A stretch of 27,214 nucleotides of DNA, taken from IMG/VR virus record IMGVR_UViG_3300036715_001053, positions 1-27,214 of that record; one strand, written 5' to 3'. The notes under the pieces are model-generated. The model saw only the letters and a program-made list of their open reading frames with translations. It had not been told where the DNA came from and made no database searches. The DNA is from a virus. Made by a program: the position numbers and the translations under genes. Every line of letters starts with the position of its first letter. The stretch's first letter is position 1. Below, piece after piece: positions 1 through 9,575 of this stretch.

Positions 1-3000
1 TGCATAATTACTTGCAGCCGTAGCTGAAGCAGTAAGTGCAGTAGCTACATTATCTGAAGCCTCTTTTAGCTCTTTCTGAGCATACACTTGATTTATAAGA
101 CTAATAGTAGTATCATCAATTGCAGTTGCAAGGTCTTTAGCTTTATCTATTGCTAATTGAGTACGGGCACCTGTTAATACATCTAACTGTTCTTGCCATC
201 CTTTATTAGCATCTTCTACTGCGCCTCTAGTTTGATTAAAAGCTGGAGCTAAATCCATAAGACTCTGATACATCTCACGACCTGCTTTAGTTGATAAATC
301 CAACCCTTTTACTACTGCGTATAACTGTTCTCTAGTTTTAATACCTGAAAGACCTAAGCCTCCTAGAGTAGCATTTAATTTAGTTGTAATAGGGGATATT
401 TTATCTGCTAAAGGTACAAAGTTTTCTGAGAAGAACTTAGCTTGATCGACAAAGTTTGATAGACTACCTGCACCTGTGATAAGAGCTTCGCTAATATCAA
501 ACTTAGATAAAGTTTCATCAACTTGTTCCAGACCATTAGCTAGGTGGGATACTTCGCCAACTAATACTTGAATTGTTTTAGGTATATGGAGCAATGCTCC
601 TCTACTTATACTTTCAAAGTTATCTTTAGCATCCTGTAGTGCAGGATTTAATCTAGTTTCAATATGCCCAGCTATATCAATTATTTTGGTACCTATTTCT
701 GGAGTTACCTTTATAACTCTGTTTGCAGTAACATCAAAGGTAGATCCCATAATTGATAAGGCATCTCTTACTTTGTTATTACCATCAACTACGCGAGTTA
801 CTGTTTGTAGCATACCTTCGCCGAACTCCTTATACTTATCAAAAGAAGCAAAAATAGTTGTTGCTGCGTCATCAAGTCCTGCATTTATCATTTCGCCTAA
901 AGCTTTTGATAAATCAGCGCCACTTAACTTCATAAGACTAGCACTAATATTAACTGGTAAACTTTCGAAGGTTTTTATTACATCATCTGAGGATAATCCT
1001 GCATCTTTAGCAATTGCTCCAAATACTGTACTAGCATTTTTATATATATCACCAATTTGTGTAGTAATTTTTCCAGTAAGTTTTTCAGTATCTGTAATAG
1101 TTTTAGAATGAGAGCTTCCACCAATACCTAAGAACCCGCTATTAGATGAAGTAACTAGTACATCTTTATACTTTTGAATAACTCCAACACCTCGTATAAG
1201 AGCACTAACTGTCCCGTTAATTTGGACGCCAGCGTCCTTAATTTCGGCAGTTGTGGATGATTTACCTATTCCTAGGAACCCTGAACTACTAGAGATTACT
1301 CCCTCGCCAGTACCAAAGCCAGTTCCGGAGGTTAATCCTTTGATTGAGTAAAGCGTAACTGCTGCAGCTCCTACTGCACTAGCAACACGCTCCATAGCTT
1401 TAAGCATTTTATTATCATAGTTTAATCCTTCAATTGAGTTATTTTTTAATATCTCAATTGAGTTAGCAATAGATTCTGATTTAGCTGAACTATCTCCAAG
1501 TACTCCACGTCCGTTATCTACTTTAACTAATTTACCCTCTTTATCATTAGTCCAATCTTGACCAGTACCTTGAGTTTCCTGTTTCTGTTTATAATCAGGT
1601 ACTGCAGAAGCAGAGCCTCCGCCATGCCCTCCTAGTAGTGATATAAAGGATGCTACTAATGCAGCACCTGCAATTGGCCCTGCAATTGGACCTAAATCAG
1701 AATATGCTTTACCCATGATTCCTGCAATAGTTAGAGGTGCTCTTTCAACTACCCCGGCAGTATTTGCAGCAGTTATACCTCCTTCTGCAACTACCTTAGC
1801 CGGAACTTCAGCAAACCATGCTGCTATTTTAGTCCCACTTTCTAGTAGTGTATTAGCTAATCTGGCTACTTGCATACCCTTTTCAACAGCATCCATTATT
1901 TTATATGCAGCAGTTTTCTTACTAAATAGTTGCTTAGTAGAGTCTAGAATAGCTATATCAGTATTTAGTGTTTGTTTTTCTTTATCCTTTTCATACTTAG
2001 CCGTAAGAGTAACATCCTTTTTACCTGCTGCACTTCTAAGAGCATTTTTAGCATCAAGCTTACCTTGTTCGTTAAGTACCATATTCTTATCAATATCTTC
2101 AAGATCTTTATTTAGAGTAGCTTGATCTTTTAATTTATTATCATTATAACTTTTTTCTATATTAGCTTGTGACTCTAGTCCAGTAGTAATAGCATTAACT
2201 GCTTTACCTACAGCTGAACCTAAGGTACCAAATACTTCACCTAACTGAGCAACTAGACTAGTTTGGAGTCTAATTTGTTCAGACACTGTAGTATTTAAGC
2301 CAATAGCTATTTTCTTTGCCTCATTATCTGCGTTAAGTGCTGAAGTTGCTAGTGCTTGAGTGGTTGCTTGTGTAGCTAGTTGACCAGATATATTAGATAC
2401 GGAGGTATCAGCTGCAAATTTTTCATCATATTGTTCTTTAGTAGGTACACCATTAGCTCCAATAGCATCTTGAGCTTTGCTTTGTACTTTTTTAGCATTT
2501 TTTAAAGCTAATTCAGTAGCATCAGTTTCCTTAGCTTGGCTATTTGCTAGATCACGTAAAGAGTTATTATATGCTAATTGTTGTCCTATTAGTTCTAAAG
2601 ATTTCTTTTCTTGTATATATCTTTCCTCTGAAACAGTACCTAAAGTTTTCTGAGATTCTAATTCAGAAATAGCTGTAGAGTTTCTAGTAGTAGCTAATTG
2701 GCTTCTATACCCTTCTTGTTTTATTAATTCATCCCTTATAAGTTCTTCACTAGCCTGTTTAGCTTTAGTAGTACTTTGGGTTCTAGCTAGATCATTTTGG
2801 GAAAATGTTCTTCTTAGTACATCAATTTCAGCTAATAGGGCCTTAAGTTTATCTTCTTTACTACGTCCTATATCTTCCCTCAAACTATTAGAGTCTGCTC
2901 CAGTTCTTCGTATCTTTGCTTCCGCAGAAGCTTTTTCTAGTTCATTGAATTTTTTCTGTATTTCTTGTGCTTCTTTAGCTTTAGTAGTAGTTTCTATTAA

Positions 3001-6000
3001 ACTATTCAATTGTTCATTGTATATAGGGGTTAGCTCCTGCATACTAGCATATCTAGTAAGATCAATCTCTTTTAATTTTATTGACTCATCTAAAAGACGT
3101 TGTCTTACTACTAATTCCTCATTAACAATTCCTAGCCTTTCTCCAATATTTATAGCTGTGCCTTTAGCTCTTAATTCGTCTGTACGTGCTGCAAAACCTG
3201 CCAATTGGTTTTTATACTTAGATAGTACATCTGCTTGAATAGCATCTTCTTTACTTCCTGAAAGTTGTAACCTAGATATTTCTTTAGTAAGGTTAGATAC
3301 TACTTCAACTACATTAGCTCCAGAAGAAGTAGTCTGTATAGCGGCATTCTTCTTATATGCTTCGTCTAGATCCTTAAGTTTCTTAGGGTCTGTAGTAAGT
3401 TTTTTCTGCTCAGTAAGGTCTAAAGCCTCAATAGTTAAGCGTAAACGTTCCTGACTATCTAGTACATCGCCTTGAGCTTCTAGTATCCTTTGTTGAATAG
3501 CTAATTCTCTTCTAGAGATTTCAGCAGCTGCAGAGGCTGTTCCTGGTCCAGATAGTCCTGCAGTAGCTGCTTTATCAACATTAAGAGATGCTTGCTCTTT
3601 AGCTAGATTTAAAGAAAGAGCTAACTTTTCTGCTCCTGCTTTATACTGTGCAGCGACTAAATCCCCCTGACCTGCAATAAGTGATAAGGTATTACTAGCG
3701 TGAACTTCTATAGCTCTTAATTGAGTGACTTGGGCTGTTAGTCTTGCTTCTAACTCAGCTTTTTTACCATCTTCTGGGTTAGAGAATTTTAATCCAGCTA
3801 TTGTTGAATCAGAGAATTTTAAGTCACCTTTTTCTGAACCCTTTTTAAGATCCATGCTTTGTGCACCATTTTGCTTAGTTAGCTCAATTTCAGCAGTTAA
3901 CTTTTTTATTTGAAGTTCTGTAGTACTAGCAGCATCTTGAAGTACCTTTAAATCCTCTCTATAACGGATTAAGGAGGTTTGAGATCCTTTAGGAAAAAGA
4001 CTTAGCTTATTTACATCTTGTACTGTTTCAGATAGTAAAGTTATAGCTTTAATAGGGTCCTTAATTGCTATAGCAAGCTTAGAGGCTTGTTCCATTTGTG
4101 CAATTCCAAATTTACCCATTAGATCAGTAGGAGCAAAACTTTGAACTAAAGCTCCTACTGCTTTTTCAGTTAATCCTGCTGCTTCATTATATGCTTTTAA
4201 AGCGAAAGCAGAATTCCCCATATCCTTATTTACTTTCTCTATTTGCTTATTAAGTTCTGTAACTTTATCTTCCAAAGCACTTGTGCTTATACTATCTAGA
4301 GCATCCTGAATACCTTTAGGGGAGAAATTTTTTGGCGTAATTATTTCTGCAATAGCTGCTTTAATTTTAGCTCCATCAGTATTACTAGCAACTTGTATAC
4401 TACTAATTAGCATTTCAGAAATAGCTTTAGTAGTTTTAGATTTTATATCCGCGCTTCCGATACTCTTCACAGCGTCTACTAAAGGTTCCCAAATATTACC
4501 TACTTTGAAGGCTGTATACATTGATACTTTTACTTTATCTAGCCCTATAACTACGGTATGTAATGAGGTGGATAACTCATTGAAAGCTGTAGCACTTGCT
4601 ATAATTGAGGCACTTGTAGCAAAAGGGTTAGGGGCTTTTTCTTGTGCTTCAAAAACCCTATGAGCTGCTTCCGCAGCTGTAGTTAATGCTTCAATAGACT
4701 CTTTGTACTTTTCAGTATTTTTAGAGTTACTACTAAGTACGCTATCTAGTACTGAAAATACTGCTATAACTATTCCTACTACCATAAATACATTACCAAA
4801 GGAAGAGGCTATTGTCATTATTGATGTAGCTGCTGCAGAGGCCCATCCTTTTATTAAAGCAAAGGACTTTGCTTGGCCTTCTAGAGGTACCTTAGTAAAT
4901 GTTTCCAATTGACCTTTAGCATTTACTAGCTCTATAGAAGTAGCTTTAATATTATTATTTAGTTGTTCAATTGCATAGTTAAACCCACCTAATTTAACAT
5001 CATTAACAACTGCAGCGGAGACTGCCAGTTTAGCAAAAGATGTAGCTGCTTTATCTGCTTGTACTTGTAAAGATCCGCCTACCGTAGCCCTACCAAAATT
5101 TTTCTCTGCCTTTACTATTGCTTCCTCTTGTATTCTTGCAGCTTCTGTATGCTTATCTACAGCTATAGTTGCTTGATCATAAGCTACTTTTTCTGCTTCT
5201 AATGAAGCTTTTTGCTTTGTTATACTACCTGCTAAAGCGCTAGCTGACTTAGTATTATTTTCAGATAAAGCAGTAGCTTGTCTATCTTCTGTCTCTGCTA
5301 ATTTCTGAGTCTTTATATTTAACTCTTCTAATATTTGGCTTTTTAATTTATCAGTAGCTTCACCAGCTTTAGCAGCATCTACTAGTTTACTTTTTGCTGC
5401 AATTAGAGCATTAGTCATTGCTACTTCAGCAAGTCCTGCTTGTAGCTGTATAGGATCTGCTGCTTTACGTCCTGCAGCTATTTTACCTGAAGCATCAAAA
5501 ACTACTGCATCATCTCTAGCAGTAGCGGCTATTTTCTGTGAAGCTAGTGCTGTATCAAATAGTGCTTGTTTATATTTAGTTAAAGCAGGGATCGCTTTTG
5601 TTAGTAATAAAGCAGCAAGTCCTGCCATAGCTGCTGTTAAAGCTGCTGGAGACTCCCCTAGGAGCTTAGCAATAGGCCCCAGTACTTTATTTATCAATTC
5701 GCCACCGGTTATAGCTATATTAGTAAAACTAGCAAGTAGCTTTTGGTAAGGATTAGCATCTAACTTAATACTATTGAACTTACGTTCGCCTTCTTCTAGT
5801 ACTGCAGTAGTGTAGGCTTGATGCTTTTCAAAGTCAGTAAGAGAAGTAACACTTTTACCTAGGCTTAAAGCATAATTTCTGGTAGCAGTATCTACCTTAA
5901 CCATAATTCCTAATTCATCTAAGAGTTCAGGTTCAATTTTCGTAATACCTCTAGATAGACGACTAAGAGCATCGCCCATATCTCTACCTAGTGCTTGTGA

Positions 6001-6552
6001 GGCATTTTTTGCTACACCTGCTAATCTTTCAATTTGAGCCCCACTAAGTCCACCTGCGGTAGCTTGAACAGCGGCTTCAACAGCCTGTTTTGAGGAAATT
6101 GCACCATCCGTAATCTGGGTAATACGTTTAGCTAAAGAACCTAGTGCTTGTCCTGATGCAGCACCTAGCTGATCCATACCTTTAATCATATTTGTGAAGT
6201 CCGCAGCTTTTGATAAAGCTGTGAAGGCTGCACTAACTGCAAATATATTGGCAGCGAAAGTAGCATAGACGTGAACAAGCCCGCCCAACCCTTGAGCTTG
6301 ACGAGCAAAATCTTTAGAGTCATCACTACCCCCTACACCTGTTGCACCTCTATTAAGTCCAGCACTTTCTTGTGCTGAGCTAGTTGAAGAGGCTGCAGAA
6401 GACTTAAATGCAGCTGTCTGGCTAGGAACTCTAATACTAGAAGCAGCTTTGGCTGCACTTTGCATATTGGAATTAAACTCTGCTGATTCCTTATTGGCTT
6501 CGGAAAGGTTTGTAGTAACCTTTACACCAATATTAACTTGCTGTTCTGCCAT
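1..6552 (-). CDS. Tail tape measure protein (3' end beyond window)
   Basis: The minus frame is open from the ATG at 6552 to the window edge, at least 2184 codons, with no stop. The product begins MAEQQVNIGV and is rich in Ala, Lys, Glu, Ser and Thr, with long predicted coiled-coil stretches. Hydrophobic segments lie near residues 85-110, 580-600 (MVVGIVIAVFSVLDSVL) and 1620-1650 (IAGPIAGAALVASF). This composition, the extreme length and the position right after the chaperone pair identify the tape measure, which sets tail length and takes part in DNA ejection. A motif of the form SGFLGIG(K/G)SS occurs twice, near residues 1755 and 1805, after a LGDSAKSESI stretch; similar motifs are known from other tape measures. 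An AGGAG site lies 8 bases upstream and the gene has its own consensus promoter (6598-6626). From about 0.15 nm per residue, the tail would exceed roughly 330 nm. Confidence 0.93.
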   Translation of the reverse strand, partial: MAEQQVNIGVKVTTNLSEANKESAEFNSNMQSAAKAASSIRVPSQTAAFKSSAASSTSSAQESAGLNRGATGVGGSDDSKDFARQAQGLGGLVHVYATFAANIFAVSAAFTALSKAADFTNMIKGMDQLGAASGQALGSLAKRITQITDGAISSKQAVEAAVQATAGGLSGAQIERLAGVAKNASQALGRDMGDALSRLSRGITKIEPELLDELGIMVKVDTATRNYALSLGKSVTSLTDFEKHQAYTTAVLEEGERKFNSIKLDANPYQKLLASFTNIAITGGELINKVLGPIAKLLGESPAALTAAMAGLAALLLTKAIPALTKYKQALFDTALASQKIAATARDDAVVFDASGKIAAGRKAADPIQLQAGLAEVAMTNALIAAKSKLVDAAKAGEATDKLKSQILEELNIKTQKLAETEDRQATALSENNTKSASALAGSITKQKASLEAEKVAYDQATIAVDKHTEAARIQEEAIVKAEKNFGRATVGGSLQVQADKAATSFAKLAVSAAVVNDVKLGGFNYAIEQLNNNIKATSIELVNAKGQLETFTKVPLEGQAKSFALIKGWASAAATSIMTIASSFGNVFMVVGIVIAVFSVLDSVLSSNSKNTEKYKESIEALTTAAEAAHRVFEAQEKAPNPFATSASIIASATAFNELSTSLHTVVIGLDKVKVSMYTAFKVGNIWEPLVDAVKSIGSADIKSKTTKAISEMLISSIQVASNTDGAKIKAAIAEIITPKNFSPKGIQDALDSISTSALEDKVTELNKQIEKVNKDMGNSAFALKAYNEAAGLTEKAVGALVQSFAPTDLMGKFGIAQMEQASKLAIAIKDPIKAITLLSETVQDVNKLSLFPKGSQTSLIRYREDLKVLQDAASTTELQIKKLTAEIELTKQNGAQSMDLKKGSEKGDLKFSDSTIAGLKFSNPEDGKKAELEARLTAQVTQLRAIEVHASNTLSLIAGQGDLVAAQYKAGAEKLALSLNLAKEQASLNVDKAATAGLSGPGTASAAAEISRRELAIQQRILEAQGDVLDSQERLRLTIEALDLTEQKKLTTDPKKLKDLDEAYKKNAAIQTTSSGANVVEVVSNLTKEISRLQLSGSKEDAIQADVLSKYKNQLAGFAARTDELRAKGTAINIGERLGIVNEELVVRQRLLDESIKLKEIDLTRYASMQELTPIYNEQLNSLIETTTKAKEAQEIQKKFNELEKASAEAKIRRTGADSNSLREDIGRSKEDKLKALLAEIDVLRRTFSQNDLARTQSTTKAKQASEELIRDELIKQEGYRSQLATTRNSTAISELESQKTLGTVSEERYIQEKKSLELIGQQLAYNNSLRDLANSQAKETDATELALKNAKKVQSKAQDAIGANGVPTKEQYDEKFAADTSVSNISGQLATQATTQALATSALNADNEAKKIAIGLNTTVSEQIRLQTSLVAQLGEVFGTLGSAVGKAVNAITTGLESQANIEKSYNDNKLKDQATLNKDLEDIDKNMVLNEQGKLDAKNALRSAAGKKDVTLTAKYEKDKEKQTLNTDIAILDSTKQLFSKKTAAYKIMDAVEKGMQVARLANTLLESGTKIAAWFAEVPAKVVAEGGITAANTAGVVERAPLTIAGIMGKAYSDLGPIAGPIAGAALVASFISLLGGHGGGSASAVPDYKQKQETQGTGQDWTNDKEGKLVKVDNGRGVLGDSSAKSESIANSIEILKNNSIEGLNYDNKMLKAMERVASAVGAAAVTLYSIKGLTSGTGFGTGEGVISSSSGFLGIGKSSTTAEIKDAGVQINGTVSALIRGVGVIQKYKDVLVTSSNSGFLGIGGSSHSKTITDTEKLTGKITTQIGDIYKNASTVFGAIAKDAGLSSDDVIKTFESLPVNISASLMKLSGADLSKALGEMINAGLDDAATTIFASFDKYKEFGEGMLQTVTRVVDGNNKVRDALSIMGSTFDVTANRVIKVTPEIGTKIIDIAGHIETRLNPALQDAKDNFESISRGALLHIPKTIQVLVGEVSHLANGLEQVDETLSKFDISEALITGAGSLSNFVDQAKFFSENFVPLADKISPITTKLNATLGGLGLSGIKTREQLYAVVKGLDLSTKAGREMYQSLMDLAPAFNQTRGAVEDANKGWQEQLDVLTGARTQLAIDKAKDLATAIDDTTISLINQVYAQKELKEASDNVATALTASATAASNYA

Positions 6553-6597
6553 ATATACTCCTCTTTAATTTCTACAGACTAATTCAATTTATCACCT

Positions 6598-6626
6598 ATT
6601 ATATCATTGAGGCATCGAATTGTCAA
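6598..6626 (-). promoter_or_regulatory. Consensus sigma-70 promoter of the tape measure gene
   Basis: On the minus strand TTGACA (6626-6621) and TATAAT (6603-6598) are separated by exactly 17 bases, a perfect consensus match. It lies between the terminator at 6651-6683 and the tape measure start at 6552, so this gene can be transcribed separately from the upstream tail genes. Confidence 0.88.
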
Positions 6627-6650
6627 TGATAAAGTTTTCTGATGCATAGC

Positions 6651-6683
6651 AAAAAACCCGCAAGCGTGAGCTAAGCGGGTTTT
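6651..6683 (-). terminator. Rho-independent terminator after the chaperone genes
   Basis: Arms AAAACCCGC and GCGGGTTTT (6653-6661 and 6675-6683 on the plus strand) form a GC-rich stem whose loop holds a small AGC/GCT stem. On the minus strand it runs into six T residues (6656-6651). The upstream arm overlaps the last codons and stop of the chaperone extension. Confidence 0.85.
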
Positions 6684-6973
6684 GTTGATTTCTTATTAAG
6701 TATTTGACTACGGGCATTATCTATCATTCTTATAATATCAAAGCAAGTAGTGTGATCATCTACACCTCTCATCTTAAATATATCTATAATACCTGTCATC
6801 ACTTTACCTAAATAAATTCCATTCATAGTATCCCAATTATCTTGTAGGGCATTATAGACTACGATTGCTTCCTGAACATCTTCATGAAGGTCTTCATATT
6901 CTATAGGAGTATTCTCTGGAATGGGCTCTTGTTTTAACATTTCGCACATATCTAGATAATGCTCCTTAGTCAT
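6671..6973 (-). CDS. Tail assembly chaperone, downstream (T-like) reading frame of a -1 frameshift product
   Basis: This 100-residue frame (from M at 6973) lies directly after the first chaperone and before the tape measure, the usual place of the frameshifted partner of lambda gpG/gpGT. The ATG at 6973 has no recognisable ribosome binding site. The same frame is open upstream through at least 7045 into the first chaperone gene, and is -1 relative to it. Slippage at 7039-7045 would join 135 residues of the first frame to 122 of this one, giving a protein of about 257 residues. Independent translation from 6973 is therefore doubtful. The extension is acidic and helical with no catalytic motif. 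Its expected role is to recruit tail tube subunits to the tape measure during assembly. Confidence 0.8.
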   Translation of the reverse strand: MTKEHYLDMCEMLKQEPIPENTPIEYEDLHEDVQEAIVVYNALQDNWDTMNGIYLGKVMTGIIDIFKMRGVDDHTTCFDIIRMIDNARSQILNKKSTKPA

Positions 6974-7002
6974 ACCGACTTGGGAATACTGATAAAAGGC
7001 TT

Positions 7003-7443
7003 TTATTTGGCTACTGACTTGGCCCCACTGGGCGCTTGAAAATTTGAGAGTTCGGTCACCGTTTCGCTAATGAACGAATCGAAGTTTGAACTTGCTTTCA
7101 TTAAGAACAATGCGTTCTCACGAGAGTATCCTAGTGTATCATCGGGGGTTTGACCAGAGATATCTACTGGAGCTAAGGTTTCTAGGAATGAGAACTTAAG
7201 TCCCTTCCATCCTTTAATACAGCCGTCAACATATAGCTGTAGGAATAAATCGTCATTTAACGTTTCGGTTGGAACGCGATTTTTGTATTCTAATTTCGTA
7301 GCCTTTTTACGAATTTTCATCAGTTCTTCACGTGAGAGAAATGACAGATCTAGAAGAAATCCTTCCATACCTGGAAACTCAACTTCAACTGACTTACTAG
7401 GAACTAATAGGCTTTTTAGGCTTACACTCGATTCTTGTGACAT
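7003..7443 (-). CDS. Tail assembly chaperone (gpG-like), frameshift donor frame
   Basis: A 146-residue protein beginning MSQESSVSLKSLLVPSK and containing DLSFLSREELMKIRKKATK, a pattern typical of siphovirus tail assembly chaperones. The position between major tail protein and tape measure agrees. Such proteins bind the tape measure and keep it soluble until the tube polymerises around it; they are absent from the virion. A canonical A AAT TTT heptamer near the 3' end (7045-7039) is predicted to divert a fraction of ribosomes into the following frame. The gene follows the terminator at 7469-7502. Upstream of the ATG only a modest GAAGG and a TATAAT-like stretch are visible, so its promoter is unclear. 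Confidence 0.85.
   Translation of the reverse strand: MSQESSVSLKSLLVPSKSVEVEFPGMEGFLLDLSFLSREELMKIRKKATKLEYKNRVPTETLNDDLFLQLYVDGCIKGWKGLKFSFLETLAPVDISGQTPDDTLGYSRENALFLMKASSNFDSFISETVTELSNFQAPSGAKSVAK
7022..7045 (-). promoter_or_regulatory. Programmed -1 frameshift site (slippery heptamer plus hairpin)
   Basis: On the minus strand the heptamer AAATTTT (7045-7039) sits in the zero frame as A AAT TTT, fitting the X XXY YYZ rule. Five bases further a GC hairpin forms: GCCC (7033-7030), loop AGTG, GGGC (7025-7022). The -1 frame is open from here into the 6671-6973 frame. Spacing and geometry match known -1 sites. Confidence 0.82.
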
Positions 7444-7468
7444 ATTATTATTATACCTTCATTGGGTT

Positions 7469-7502
7469 AAAAAGAGGGGTGAGCAAGCTTAGACCCACCC
7501 CC
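7469..7502 (-). terminator. Rho-independent terminator after the major tail protein gene
   Basis: On the minus strand the arms GGGGTG and CACCCC (plus-strand 7496-7501 and 7476-7481) close a 14-base loop containing AAGCTT, followed by TCTTTTT (down to 7469). It lies between the stop of the major tail gene and the chaperone start. Confidence 0.8.
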
Positions 7503-7518
7503 AGAAAACAATTAAAAA

Positions 7519-9066
7519 TTAAGACGAGAAGTAACGCACTGATACGTCATTAGTGTTACCAATATCATAAGTTCCGACTGCGGAAGCAATTGAGGTATTA
7601 GCAATACTTTGTGCATTAAATGTAATTGCAGTAGAAATAATATCTGCTACATCTACGCTTGGAACCCCTAACATTGCACCAGGTAATTCTACTTCAATAC
7701 GAGTAGTATTGCTTAGTCCACCAATTTCAATTTGCATACGATACTTAGTATCTGTAGCAGTTGAAGCACCTGTTAGAATATCAGTTAGAAGCTGAGCAGT
7801 TTCATTAGTACCTGTCTTTAGATACGCATTCATAGTACCACTAATTGCACGATTTCCAGTAAAGTAACCAATTGGAATGTTAACCACACCAATATTATTT
7901 GGAGTTACATATGTGATGTTATTAGCAATACTAATTGAACCACCAGTTAAAACTACACTGTATGCCGTACCACCAGTATCTGCTACATTACCTATGTTAC
8001 TCTTAACTTGTACAGTTGAAAGTTTATTAGTAATATAGTTAGCTGTAGTAACTTTACCTTGAGCAGTACCTTGTAAGTTACCTACAGTAAATACTACAGT
8101 AGAAGCATCAAGACCAGGGCTAGTATCAGTGATTGTTGAGTTAGCTAGGACTTGGATAAGCTTAGTACCTTTAGCAGTCCAAGCAGCCATTGCAATAGCA
8201 TCTAGACCAAAATCAACCTGTGCTTGATCTATCGCGCAGTTTTCAATAACATAAGTAGAGTTATCAACTATGAAAATAAATCCAATAGCTTGCATCTGAT
8301 TCTTATTAGAGAATGCGGAAGTTAGCTCAGCATATGTAACATTAGAACCAGCAACTGGCATTTCTATCCAAGCAGCTTTATCTAAAGTAACTGCGGTAGC
8401 TGCAGCAGTTACGCCACCAGCAACATCAGGAACTGTTAGGTAAGTACATGTAATAGCTGTTGCGCCGATTGTACCAATTACTACAGGACCATTCCATGCT
8501 GTAGCATTTGCGGCAGTAGAGTTTTGTTTAAGATAAACAGTATCTCCAGCAGACACGCCTGTAGCAGTTAGTGCAGTACCTACAATAGTAGCAATACCAG
8601 TAGTAGTTGCAGTACGAGTAATGTTAGTAATAGTGCCACCAACAGTAGCTGCAGTTACTAAAGCACCACTTTGAGTAGTACCACTAATACCAACTGTACC
8701 TAGTAAGGCATTCCACAGTCCACGTTCTTCACAAGTTGCCTGTGCAGACTTCTGGCGAGGACGAAGATATGTAGAGAAAGAAATATCTACAGGGTTTAAG
8801 GCTGTATTGAAAGAGCGTTGACCACGAATTGGGGTTGCGCCGGCTTCCTTGATTTGAACATTTGCGGTATTTGTACCTTGACTAAACTTAAATCCATCCA
8901 GAACCTGGAGCTCAAAAGTGTTAGCTATCGTCATACCAGTAGATAGAATCTGTCCCGGACCGGTTGAAGTACTTGTACCAGTTGGAGAAATTACAGTCTG
9001 TCCTGATGCTGTTGATACGTTTGTAGTAACAAACACGCGCGAGTTACGCGCTAAATTATATGCCAT
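7519..9066 (-). CDS. Major tail (tube) protein
   Basis: A 515-residue protein beginning MAYNLARNSRVFVTTNV and containing an ISFSTYLRPRQKSAQATCEE segment, features I associate with tube proteins of aquatic siphoviruses. It lies between the tail terminator and the chaperone genes, the conserved place for this gene. It is long for a tube protein. The extra length is Thr/Ala/Gly/Val-rich, about residues 140-240 and 320-420, which suggests added beta-sandwich domains on the tube surface. An AAGGA site lies 8 bases before the ATG. It has its own 3' terminator (7469-7502), as expected for a protein made in hundreds of copies. The function is firm from context; the domain reading is inference. Confidence 0.85.
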   Translation of the reverse strand: MAYNLARNSRVFVTTNVSTASGQTVISPTGTSTSTGPGQILSTGMTIANTFELQVLDGFKFSQGTNTANVQIKEAGATPIRGQRSFNTALNPVDISFSTYLRPRQKSAQATCEERGLWNALLGTVGISGTTQSGALVTAATVGGTITNITRTATTTGIATIVGTALTATGVSAGDTVYLKQNSTAANATAWNGPVVIGTIGATAITCTYLTVPDVAGGVTAAATAVTLDKAAWIEMPVAGSNVTYAELTSAFSNKNQMQAIGFIFIVDNSTYVIENCAIDQAQVDFGLDAIAMAAWTAKGTKLIQVLANSTITDTSPGLDASTVVFTVGNLQGTAQGKVTTANYITNKLSTVQVKSNIGNVADTGGTAYSVVLTGGSISIANNITYVTPNNIGVVNIPIGYFTGNRAISGTMNAYLKTGTNETAQLLTDILTGASTATDTKYRMQIEIGGLSNTTRIEVELPGAMLGVPSVDVADIISTAITFNAQSIANTSIASAVGTYDIGNTNDVSVRYFSS

Positions 9067-9134
9067 ATTTTTTCCTTATATATGGTTGTGTTCTTTATTG
9101 CATCGCGACTAGATATTTATCTGTACTTAATACG

Positions 9135-9575
9135 TTAAAGAACGGGATATTGAACACTAATATTAACCTCTCCAATTCCGTAGGGGGCTAACAGACCTTC
9201 ATCTGTAACTATAGAATTGATCAGAATTTCTACAGTCTGCTTACTAGGATTTGTTGAATCATAACCTAATGTCCGATTCGCATCGAGAACCTTCTCAACA
9301 TCTTCAAGAAGGTTTTCTAAGTCTTGAGCAGGGTCTTCACCCTTTACATAACACTTTAAGGAGATTCCTAGGAATGCCCATTTAAATCCCCCAGGAAGAT
9401 ACTCTCTAGTTTCAGAACCTGTGGACATATATATTGCTGGGAAATCATTAACTTCATCCCAGAACTTTAAAAAAGGCTTGGTATTCCCGTTTACATTACT
9501 AATATAAGAGCCTGTACCATCAATTAACTTTAATTTTTCCGCTAAAGCTTTAGCGATACTTGTGCGTACGCTCAT
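9135..9575 (-). CDS. Tail terminator / tail completion protein
   Basis: A 146-residue protein beginning MSVRTSIAKALAEKLKLIDG. The central part (residues 40-100) has the pattern DFPAIYMSTGSETREYLPGGFKWAFL, then a Lys-Cys-Tyr strand and a helix with AQDLENLLEDVEKVLD, ending in strands with VNISVQYPVL. This layout resembles the gpU/tail-terminator fold that caps the tube and joins it to the head. Its start overlaps the stop of the upstream gene (ATGA, 9572-9575), implying translational coupling, with AAGGGC about 9 bases upstream. It directly precedes the major tail protein, the usual order connector, completion, terminator, tube. Confidence 0.72.
   Translation of the reverse strand: MSVRTSIAKALAEKLKLIDGTGSYISNVNGNTKPFLKFWDEVNDFPAIYMSTGSETREYLPGGFKWAFLGISLKCYVKGEDPAQDLENLLEDVEKVLDANRTLGYDSTNPSKQTVEILINSIVTDEGLLAPYGIGEVNISVQYPVL

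Noticed and set aside
1108-1295. Duplicated SGFLGIG motif in the tape measure as a novel repeat
   Set aside because: Similar glycine-rich motifs are common in the C-terminal part of siphovirus tape measures, so it is not special.
686-4912. Plus-strand open frames of 62-141 codons opposite the tape measure
   Set aside because: They are antisense shadows of a continuous 2184-codon frame and have no ribosome binding sites or family features.
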